From positions 12,841,183-12,905,182 of the forward strand of contig NC_045148.1 of assembly GCF_008831285.2 (NCBI RefSeq): 64,000 bases of DNA. The letters run 5' to 3'. Position numbers and translations under genes: made by a program. The notes below the pieces were generated by a model. It was not told the origin of the DNA and made no database searches. It worked only from the letters and a program-made list of their open reading frames with translations. The stretch's first letter is position 1, and each line of letters begins with the position of its first letter. Below, piece after piece: positions 53,824 to 64,000 of this stretch. The stretch is from Nymphaea colorata (taxonomy: Eukaryota > Streptophyta > Magnoliopsida > Nymphaeales > Nymphaeaceae).

Positions 53824-56798
53824 TGTCACACCCAAACCCTTTTGAACCCCCAAATAACACCTTTTTTAGAACATAAAATGACGAGATGTGACGACACAAT
53901 AATTAAAAAGGAGCTATGCACATCAAAATGATAATGGGACAACATTTCATTATGTAGTAAATTCAGTTCATACAAAAATCACTTCATATTTCTCAATAAC
54001 TCACATAACAAAAACATCCCAAAACCACAACATTGATGTCAAACAAAAATAAGACACCAATGAAACCCAAAGCATGACGCATCAGTATGACAATAGACCC
54101 AAAATCTCTCCAATAGGATATGCACGGACCCATCTGATCAACCTGCTACCTTTGGTCTGCCAAAACCTGAAAAAGGTAAACAACAAAAGGCTTAGTCTTT
54201 ACAATATGACAACAAACCAGATAAATCTCTAATTTTCTAAGGTAATGGCTCAAATCTGGTACATAACATATATGAAAACATAAACACTATCATGTCATGA
54301 TAGGAACATGCAGTCCTTCACATATTCCACGACATGTAGGGACCACTCCATGACCACAATTAGCACACTTAATAGTCATATTCATTTTATGCATATTCAC
54401 TTCATTCACATTCGATTCACTCAATTGACAGTTCATGTGGATGCCAAGACATGTGCGTGCGCACCACGTGCAACCTATAGTCTGGAGACAACCCCCATGG
54501 TGACCCAAAATGATATGAATCTGTTCAGGCTGCAGTGGCAGAGTAATCATCTATGGATGTGTGAATTCCAATGAGAGTTGTTCAACCTTTCATATGATAT
54601 CCAAGTTGAGAAAGAGGGAGCCCAACACTCCAAGCACATCATACAATAATATCCTGGGGCCTTGCACCTTTTGTGCTCTGAGTAGACGAGACTATTGGCG
54701 AGGGCGGGACATACCCCAAACATATTGCCATAACCCACTCCATCAATTATTATTTGTTAACTTATCATTATGAGAACACATTCACAAATCGGCTAGCACA
54801 TGAGGTTGGTTAACTTCACGAGTGCATCTGTACCTCAAAACGTCTCAATACGAAGGTTACACATTCATTCAATACTCTTAGCTAGATATCATATTTTATA
54901 GGTACTTCTACCATTCAAATTTATTCAATTGCATCATTTCCCATGGCAATACATATGAAAATCTTATAGCATTCACATCAATCAAACATAACAATTACAT
55001 CTTACAAAAACTTAGCCAAACCACATAAAGTAGTCTCGATCTGTGATTGGCTCGTCGATGTCCTATGCAAATATCATGTTAGAATGCTCACTAATGCACA
55101 ATTGAGGTTGAGGAGATATTCGACTCGACACACTGCCTAATCTGTCCTAAGCAGTTATAATTGCTAGCATGCACATGCCATGACGTAATAATTTAAAAAC
55201 AATCAACCAATCTCAACTTCATTCAATCGCATACATGCATTCATGTGGCAATAAACACATTATGTCACACATCATTCAACACAACACAATCATAGTATCC
55301 AATAATCCTAAAAAGCACTCAGTCTACATTGATCCCTAGGCAGAGATTTGCCCGGAATGCCACCTTACCTATCATGTGTTGCTACAAATACCCAAAATCG
55401 CCTTGAACTTCGAATCTTGTCGCTCAAGGTCTACTTGACATGCCTGGTGTTGCTACAAAAAATATTCAAAGCGGTAAGTTTTTTACTTGTTTCGCTTTAA
55501 AATCTGTACAAGTAAAAAATATGATCATGGAAGGCAGGTCATCGTCTCAAGAAGTTGTCAGCAGGCAGTATCGGCCCATAAAGGCCCCCAATTGGTTTTT
55601 TTTCAAATCTTTGAAGTTGTCACCAAATGATTTAAACTTAAGACTTCGATTCCAGCTATCACCAGTATGTTTATCAATTGTTTCTAAGTTGAGGCGCCAT
55701 CCCAACAATTATACTCTCCAACATAAATACTCTTTCCCAACAAGCGATGTAACATGCACATCAACAATATCATACGTCACGAGTTCATTAAAACGGTTCT
55801 AAACCTTCTCAACTTCATCCAAATCTTTACCATGTTTCCTAACTGCTTCAAATATTAACCCTTCATGCTAAAAAGATAATTATATACATTCTTGGGGAAA
55901 AAATCCAATAGAATTAGGCTTGTTTAGCAGTACTCGCTCATCTTTTATCATCTTAGTTGTTGTAGTGCTCCCGATAGCCACCTCAAGTGCTCGACGGACC
56001 TCCAAGTGGCTAAGGTTATATGTTGTTGTCGCCTCCAACACCTTCAATTCGCTGGTCTGAGGAGAAAGACAAGTTCCCCAAGATGTAATCCAGCCCAACA
56101 ACATCAAATAGGGTGAGAATGAGCGAAAGAGAGTGCCAAAAAGAAATCTGATGAGAGAAGAGAGCATTCAGTTGAGAGGGTGAATGGTATGGCTGAGCAA
56201 GACACATGCACAAGAGAGAGAGAGAAATCTGCCAAGAGGAAAGGAGCACTCGTTGATGAGGGAGAGTATAGAGAGACAATGAAGGAGCAAGTGAGATGGA
56301 AGTAGAGGGAGAAGATTGGGATGGGGCAACATGACTCAGAGGAACAGGCAAAAGCAAGAGAGAGGGAGACTGAAGACGAGAGAGAACACAAGAGGGTGTG
56401 AGTGAGAGAAGCTGCACACAGAAGGGGCTAGAGACGGACAGACGAGGGGGGTGAGAGCTAGAGGGAGAGAGGGACGATTGAACAGAGAGATCTTGGGGCA
56501 GGGGTAAACAAACAGAGAACGACGAGGGGGAGAGGAACAAAGCTGCGATAGAGGATGAGAAAGAAGGAGAAGACAGAAGAGATACAGAGAGATCGAGAGG
56601 GCTTACCTGAGTGCCGCTGCCCTCACCTCTACCGCTGCTGCACCTTCTTCTGCCTCTTGTTTCTCTGCGCCACGTTCGAATCAGGGAGAGCGATGAAGAG
56701 GGAGAGCCCCGGCGTTAGGCCTCCTCTTTCATGCGGTGGAGTTTGGATCTAGGGTTGGGCCTAATCCAGCCTGACCTACCAAGAAGCCGCTCATTGCA
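53824..56798 (-). mobile_element. Solo LTR of the Tekay-like family (copy 1)
   Basis: 2975 bp. On the plus strand it begins TGTCACACCCAAACCC, the reverse complement of the LTR end at 35161 and 44701, and ends GCTCATTGCA, the diverged complement of the LTR start. There is no PBS, polypurine tract or coding region beside it. Flanks GGTAG (53819-53823) and AGTAG (56799-56803) are a 5-bp duplication with one mismatch. GA-rich DNA at 56100-56600 corresponds to the CT-rich head of the family LTR. Confidence 0.8.
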
Positions 56799-56803
56799 AG
56801 TAG

Positions 56804-57410
56804 GCAAAAAAGATAAAGTTGGGCCCTCTTGTTGAGATTATGTAAGTGTATGCAACCCCCCTTTTACAAATTTTGATAAAGGAAATGTTGTTTGTAACCG
56901 GGAAAAAAGTATAACCCCTTTTCAAAAATGTTAGGAAGTATTGGGGTCATTATTGAGATTTTTGAAAAAGGTATAAAAATCCCATGTCAAGTGAAACCTC
57001 CTTTTTTATGGGCAAGCCATTGATGATACTAAACAGTATATACAGACAAAGAGAGTGGGAAAGGCATTCAATCAAAGGCAGAAGAGTGATGAATTAAATA
57101 CTTTTGATGGTTGGTGAATTAAAAATTTGAATATAATATATGTCCACTAATCAGTGAAATCCAAAGGCAAGAAGTTATTTATCATTTTATATATGGCAGG
57201 GTGTGACATAATCAATACCCAAGGAACCATCTAATTGATTCTAAGTAACAAGGCAAATATAATATCAAATATATTTTTATTTGAAAAGTGAAAACATGTC
57301 ACCTAAACACCATAACAAAACACGTGCTTGATTATATCAAACAATCAAAGACTATTATCTCACCAGCAAGTTTTCGTAAAGAACTAGTCTTACCACTTGG
57401 CTATCAGTTC
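56804..57410. other. Unassigned AT-rich DNA
   Basis: No gene, LTR or inverted repeats seen. Confidence 0.45.
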
Positions 57411-58700
57411 AACATCTAAAGCACTCTTGGTTTGATGGTAAGTCTCATTGCCTGGCTGAGACTTGCAATTAAACTGGTACTTGTTGGCAATATAAACTGA
57501 TATTTATTGTCCACTTCATCAGCATATTTGAAAAATCAATGGCTTGGGCCCCTTCTGCTCTAGAACATCCTCATGCACTTAATTGAATGTGGATCATGTT
57601 GAAGGTTATCTACAAATTGTTGGAAGTCTCTGCTTCATTAGAATTCAACAACTTAGACTTGTGTAGTTAGTGTCAAAATCTGCTGGCATATAATACTTGT
57701 GTGTTTATCCCATGAAGTAAACTCAATTTTCAATAAAAGTAAACCTATGTATGGACATCTCAATATATCATGAATGACAATGATCCAACGTCTAGTGCAC
57801 TCTCCATTTGAAGGTAAGTCTGACCGGTTAGCTGAGACTTGCAATCAGAATGGTATCGTTGCTAATGCAAACTAATATCCCTTGTCCACTTCACCAGTCT
57901 ATTTGAAGAACCAATGTTCTAGGCCCCTCCTTGTTACCCTCAACACCCTCATGCACGAACTATGAATCATATCCAAGCTTACCTACAAATTGTTAAAAGT
58001 CTCTACCTCATTAGAATCCAACAACAACCTGGACTTGTGTAGTCAGTGTCAATGAGTCCGTACCACACATCAAGATTATGCTCATATGCAGCATGTTTCA
58101 CATTGTCAGGTTCCTTGAAAACAGAAATCGAGACTAACCGTAGCATACCAACGCAGGTACTCAAGATGCAATTCCAACCATACATGGTACTTGCGTGATT
58201 TTCCCATGCACTCAATGAATTGTGAATCAAATGAAAGGCCAAATTGTTGAAACCCTCTCTCATTGAAATCCAAAGCAAAGCTCGGACCTTTGGTATGAGG
58301 TGTTGGGGAATGCATTATATGGCATCGAAAAGTACATTATTATGATGGTTTGTTCTATTCATATGTTGAACCCTGTTATCAAACTAGTACCATCATGGAC
58401 TCAAACTAGTATCCCCTGTCTACTTTGTTGGAAGTCCGTGGAACAATGTCTTACCAGTTCACTAGTCTATTTGATGAACTAATGAGTTGGTCCCTTCATC
58501 AGTTAAGGCAAGGAATTGGAGATACTACCATCAATTGAGCTCAACCTCTTGACAGTTTGCTTGGGCATAAACATGAGCTGGCATCTAGGCCCTCTTAGTT
58601 TGACGGTGAGTTTGAATGGTTTGCTAAGACTTGTAATTAGACTTGTATCTTTGGCCATGCAAACCGACATCTCTCGCTTGAATCCAACAACCTAAAATCT
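57411..58700. repeat. Decayed tandem array, units about 380-400 bp
   Basis: The word series CATCTA-GC-CTCT, GGTAAGTCT, CTGAGACTTGCAAT, then TTGTCCACTTCA, ATTTGAA, CCTCATGCAC, TTACCTACAAATTGTT, and ATTAGAAT-CAACAAC begins at about 57411, recurs at 57788 (377 bp later) and again, more decayed, within 58180-58500 and from 58581. No coding frame is conserved across the units. Confidence 0.7.
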
Positions 58701-60715
58701 AGTTTTGATTTAGATATAAATCATATCATGCCATCAATTGGGAAATGTCAAATCTACATTTGTTGCATAAGTGAGAAATGGGTTGCCTGAACACTATGAA
58801 AAACAGCAGATTCTCACTATCAAATTGACAATTGCTCTTATCACATTGGATGGTTGCCTTAGCAATTGCGTCCTTCTATTTAGCAAACTAGCAAGGACCA
58901 ATATCACACCAGTATTATTTATATTTTTATAAAAATGAAACCGAGTATGGAGATCTCAATATATCTTATAGGAGAAGGAGTTGGGTGATGCAAACTGATA
59001 ATCATTGTCAACTTTGACAAAGATATACCCCATGGTTTATACATCCAGCTTAAAATTAATACAGATTGTTTCACAAGAAACCAACAAAAGGATTTATATA
59101 GACCATTTCACCATAAAACAAGAAGTTAGGCAACACAAACCGATGTCTATTGTCCAAAAAAGGAAATACAATTGATGGTTTGTATATTCAATGTGAAATG
59201 AATCCTAACTATTTTACATGAACTAATAAAAAATGAATACAAACTGCCCGAAGCCTTCATGAAATGATGTCCTTTGGCACTGAAACTCTCACAAGGTGTA
59301 CACAGAGAAACACCAAAATCCCAATCTCTTTTTCTATATAAACTTTAACTTCATGCCTTAGAACATTAAAATAATAGGAGGTCAGTCAAGGTAACGTTAA
59401 AATGAGGGAAGGTCGGTCATGACAACATTAAATTAATTACCCGCACAAAAGTAATAAACTTGTCCAAGAAGAGTGAAAATAGACAAAGTAACAAACCACA
59501 ATAGAGGTGAGCAATAAATCGGAGAGGAATCGCAAATCAACCAATGTTTATACATGTCAATTTTTAATATAACATTTATGTATGCATTTAACAAAAGACA
59601 TAGACACTTGTTCAAGCATCCCCCTTAGTGCAAGAAAACATGTAACTGCTTTACGGTAACAATTTCATAGTACTCTCAGAGTAGATAACTACATAGCAGT
59701 AACGTTGCATTACACTCCTTGAATAGATTAACTGCATACCAAGAAGACATTTTGCACTCTAGTAATGAATACACTGCAGTCTGCAAATGCAAAAGCACAC
59801 TCTCTATCATGTCAAGTGCCACATGATATATTAGAAGTCTATGCATTTATTCCTACAAAAAAAACAAAAATTATGTAAGGAGGTGTTTGCACAAGTGAGA
59901 ATGAATATATAAAAGGCTTAATTGCCTTATGCAGTGATAGTCTCTATGTGGTTGATTGAGTTATAAAGTCTTAATGGTCTCTTATAAAGTGATGGGGTTG
60001 ATTCAGCTGTCTCCTTTATTTTGTCTATTTCTCACTCTTTGCCTTTGACAACTTTTCTAGGATGTTTTTTTACCTTTTATGCCCATGATCAGAAATACAC
60101 AACTTTTTAGTACCTGTCCACTATGGTAGAATTCTTCAACATCAATAATATTTAGCTTTGAGTCATTAAACATGATGTTAACCATATGATGTACTTTCTC
60201 ATCTAGGTCTGCAGTTATGGTTGGCTGCTACTAGTGGGGACACTTTTCCTTCTTGTGTGCACTTTACCAGCATTCTTCACAACTTTCCACTGAAACTCTA
60301 CTACATGTTGGTACATTTGTTCATCTTTTGGGACAAATTCAGTAGCAAACATTAAGAATCTACATAAATGTTAGTAGTGGAATGTAATGGGACATATCTC
60401 GTTGTTGTCTATCTTAGGAGCACTACAAACACCCAAATATTTGTTGTTAGCATTTTTGGTCCATCGTTGTATCATATACTATTCCAATATCTCAATGGTG
60501 TTCTCCCACATCAACACCTCCAATGCATGCCTCCAAAGAACACTATTAAAATTCACATAAGTGTTGAACGATGCCGCTTTTTGTGTTGTGTGTATAATGC
60601 ATGCCCATCAAGCAGAGTGTTCATAAATTCAATAAATTAATTTTTCACCAACTTGTAGTTGTAGTCTTTAAGATTCTCCACAAATTGTTCATATTGCTTG
60701 AAAAATTGAAAGATT
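58701..60715. other. Unassigned DNA
   Basis: No supported gene. Near 60330-60150 the minus strand has a short coding-like phrase (FVPKDEQMYQHVVEFQWKVV) followed by stops, which I cannot assign. The rest is AT-rich. Confidence 0.35.
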
Positions 60716-60720
60716 GTCAA

Positions 60721-63544
60721 TGTCATTCCTGATCTTTTTAACCCCCCCCTCCCCCCCACCTTTTTTTTGTGATAGAATACATCATGGTGTGATAATACAA
60801 CAATTAAAATGGAGCTATGCAAATCAAAATGATAGTGGGGCAAATATTCCATTATGTACCAAAATAAGTTCATACAAAATGACTTGACATTTGTCAATGA
60901 CATGTGTGACCAAAAAATGCCCCCAAAACCAAAACATTGATGCCTAAACATAAATAAGACATCAATGAGACAAAACATGATGTATTGACATGATTGTAGA
61001 CCCAAAATCTCTTCAGTAGAATAAGAGTAGAGCCATCTGATCAACTTGTTACCCGGGTCCACCATAACTTGAAAAAAGATAAACAACAGAAGGCTTAGCC
61101 TTCATAGTATAACAACATACTAGATAAATCTCTAACTCTTTAAGGTAAGTACTCAAATCTATAGTCTAACATATAAAGATACATAATCACTATGATATTA
61201 TTATATGCACATGCAATCACATAACTTGTCACGGTGGTCTCTCATATATTTTGCATGATCTATAGGGACTGGTCAGTAGCCACAATCAATACACTTAATA
61301 GTCATATTCAATTTATACACATTCACTTCATTCACATTTGTTTCATTTACATTCATTTTATTTACATTTGATTCAGTGAATTGATAGCTCTCGTAGGTGT
61401 AAAACATAGGCATGAGTATATCATGTGCAACCTACCGTCAGGAGAGAACCCCCGTGGTAGCCCAAAATAATACAAATTCGTTCACACTGCAGTGCTAGAG
61501 CAATCAACTATGGATGTGTGAATTCCAAGAATACTTGCTTAGTCATTCCTATGACACTCAGGTTGAGAAGGCGAGAGTCGAACACTCCAAACACATCACA
61601 TAACGATATGTTGAGGCCTTGCACTGCCTGCGCTCTGATCAAGCAAGACCTGTGGCGAGGGCGGGATGTATCTCAAACATATTACCATAACCCACTAGCC
61701 TCCAATTAATTATTATTTCTTAATTTATCATAATGAAAGCACATTCATAATAGGATTGGCTAGCACATGAGGTTTCACTTCACGAGTGCACTCAAACCCC
61801 AAATCGCTTCCTTAAAGAAGTCACACATTAAATCAATACTCTTAGCTAGCCATATCATACTTTATGGGCACTTCTACATGTTAGGTCCGTTCAGTTGAAT
61901 CACTCTCAACGGCAATGCAAAAGAAAAACTCGTAACGTTCACAACAGTCAAAACATAACAATCACTCTATACAAAAATTTAGCTGAACCATGGAGAGTAG
62001 TCTCGATCTGTGATTGGCTCATAGCTATCCTATGCAAATATCATGCTACGATGTTCACTAATACATAATCAGAGTTGAGGAGATACTGAACTCGATACCC
62101 CACCTAATCCGTCTTAAGCAATTATAATTGCTAGCATGTATATGTCATTGCATAAAAAACAATCTTAATGAATCAATCAATCTCACACATGCATTTATAT
62201 GGAAATAAGTACGTTATATCAAACATCATTCAAACAAATACAATCATACGATCCAATGATCTTGGAAACCCCACACTTGGGAACATAACACATACTCCAT
62301 ATTTCACCCCAAGTAGGAATTTGCTGGAATGTTGCCATACATGTCGCGTGTGTCTATAAAAACCCAAAATTGCCTCGGGTTCTGAATCTTGTCGCTCAAG
62401 GTCTACTCAATGTGTCTGGTCCACCAGTAAAAATTCAAGACAATAAACTTTCTATTCACCTTGCTCTAAAATCTATTTAGGTGATAAGTAAGACCACTGA
62501 GTCATTATCGTCTCAAGAGGTTGTCGAAAGGTAGAATCGGCCGGTAGAACCCTCTAACAAGTTTTTCCCATCTTTTCGAGGTTATGACCAATCAATTTAG
62601 ATTTCAAGACCTCGATTCAACCTATTAGTATTATGTTTCATCCTGACAATCATGTTTCTCAACTTGCTTTCTTAGTTGAGGTGTCATCCTGACAATCATG
62701 TTTTTCTTTCGTCAATTTGATGATGACAACACTAACTCACTAGTAATAACATAAAATTAATCGAATCCCCATGAAACAAGCATTATTATTGCACCCTAGC
62801 ATATGTTCGAACCTTAATAATTTACACGTTTTGTTGTCATTTCCAATTGTAATTTTACATGCAACCCAACATTCCCACATGCACTGCAAAATCCAATAAA
62901 ATATAGTATAGGTCAACACCCGTCCAGAAGTAGTCTTGAACTTTCTTCAATGTAATAAGATCTCTATCGTGCACCCTTAATCATTCCATCAAATTGATTA
63001 AGGAGTTATAACATTAGACAAAATAGTTTGATTAGGCCTCGCTCACCCTTGTCTCAACTATTGTATGTGTTCCTTAGTAGCCAATCCAAATGCTCGACCA
63101 ATCACCAAAAGCCAAAGGCTATATGTTGTCGTCACAACCAACACCACCTATTTGCTATGAGGAGAATGACGTATTCCTCCAACTACCAAATCCAAAACAG
63201 CCCTAAAGAGAGTGAGAATGAGCAAGAGAGCGAGCGAGAGAGAGGTCTAACGAGAGAAGACAACATTCAGTTGAGAGGGAGAGCCAAGACAGAGAGATGG
63301 CTTGGTTGAAGGAGGTGCGTGAGAGAGAGTTCATGCAAGGGAGTTTGGGCGAGAATGAGGGAGTGAGTGAGAGGACGACAAAGGATTCAATTGAGGGAAA
63401 CACACAGGAGAGAGAGATGATAATAGAGAGAAATTGAGAGAGAGACATAGGGGAGAATGAAGGTGAGGAAAAAAAACAGACGAGAGGGCGAGCATGCGGG
63501 AGTCCAAGGGGAGCCAATGAGGCTAGTGGGTGGTTGAGGGAGAG

Positions 63545-63586
<42 letters not shown>

Positions 63587-63948
63587 GAGTATGAGAGTGA
63601 GACATGGTGAGGGCAAGCCGCGAGAGAACTCGGGAGGACGAGAGGGAGAAAACTAGCGGAAGAGTGCAGCGACAAAGAAGAATAGAGAACGATGAGAGGG
63701 AGAGGCAGAAAAGGAAAACGGGAAGAGGAAGGGCAGCTACCTGCATCGCACCACCTCCTTCTCTCAGCCGCCGTCAACTTCCACCTTTGTTCCTTCTTCT
63801 TCCCTCTTTTGCTTCTATGCGCCAAGCCCAAAACAGTAAGCAACAAAGAGAGGCCCTGTGACGTCGGGCTCTTCACGCAGGTGCAATACGGTTCCAGTTA
63901 TGGACCCTAATTCAGTCTCAACCTGCTCACCAAACCTTGCACCTTACA
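60721..63948 (-). mobile_element. Solo LTR of the Tekay-like family (copy 2)
   Basis: 3228 bp, more diverged than copy 1. It begins TGTCATTCCTGATC and ends CACCTTACA. Its left 200 bp align with 53824 onward (AATTAAAA-GGAGCTATGCA, ATCAAAATGATA) and its right end (GACGTCGGGCTC, near 63860) with the family head. Flanks GTCAA (60716-60720) and ATCAA (63949-63953) form a 5-bp duplication with one mismatch. A GA microsatellite is at 63550-63583. Confidence 0.75.
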
Positions 63949-64000
63949 ATCAAACATGAGTAGATGTTCTTCTTTAGGGTAGAATGTATACTCTCAACCC

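Noticed and set aside
56016-56752. Ser/Leu/Pro-rich minus-strand frame of 174 codons and its neighbours
   Set aside because: Lies in the GA-rich end of solo LTR copy 1, the counterpart of the LTR head at 32165.
57411-58700. Evenly spaced repeats considered as a CRISPR-like array
   Set aside because: Units are about 380-400 bp, decayed throughout and without conserved short repeats and unique spacers; the setting is a plant nuclear genome.
63203-63910. Ser/Leu-rich and Arg/Glu-rich frames around the GA microsatellite
   Set aside because: They arise from GA-rich solo-LTR sequence with overlapping frames on both strands.

Overview
The window is repeat-dominated nuclear DNA of a seed plant, most likely an angiosperm. 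The evidence is plant-type Ty1/Copia elements primed by initiator tRNA-Met, a chromovirus of Tekay/del type with LTRs of about 3 kb, a Tat/Ogre-like Ty3/Gypsy element with two RNase H domains, and small hAT-like elements. The sequence alone does not let me name the species. I found no intact host gene; one broken host-like exon lies near the left end.

Layout. 1-2393: unassigned DNA with an exon-like pseudogene on the minus strand (2032-1688). 2399-13444: a Copia element (TSD CCATT) split inside its RNase H region by a second, closely related Copia on the opposite strand (7008-12404) that keeps an uninterrupted gag-pol frame. 13671-14832: a hAT-like non-autonomous transposon rich in GGTACC motifs and hairpins. 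14841-26575: old DNA with two hAT-type MITEs (16916-17113, 25719-25938), a decayed Gypsy integrase fragment fused to a decayed Copia (both minus, 19400-23485), and tandem repeats of about 0.3 kb. 26581-53759: a Tat/Ogre-like element (TSD GCTCG) whose 5' region was split by a Tekay-like Gypsy element (32103-44701, TSD TGTAC). 53824-56798 and 60721-63948: two minus-strand solo LTRs of the same long-LTR Tekay-like family. 56804-60715: unassigned DNA with a decayed array of units of about 380-400 bp.

How the parts fit. The nesting gives relative ages. The Tat-like element predates the Tekay-like element inside it, and the outer Copia predates the inner one. By eye, the Copia pair has nearly identical LTRs and is young, while both Gypsy elements carry many stops and frameshifts. 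Every full element is confirmed by LTR pairs and, except for the damaged end of the inner Copia, by exact target-site duplications.

The most interesting signal is in the LTR promoters of both Copia elements. Each has a near-perfect palindrome just upstream of a TATA box, made of two inverted copies of the mitosis-specific activator motif (YCYAACGGYYA) known to bind plant MYB3R factors, which suggests G2/M-timed expression. Other notable points are a 212-bp identical duplication of the outer Copia at the damaged end of the inner one, and a 1.57-kb tandem duplication that makes one LTR of the Tekay-like element half as long again as the other.
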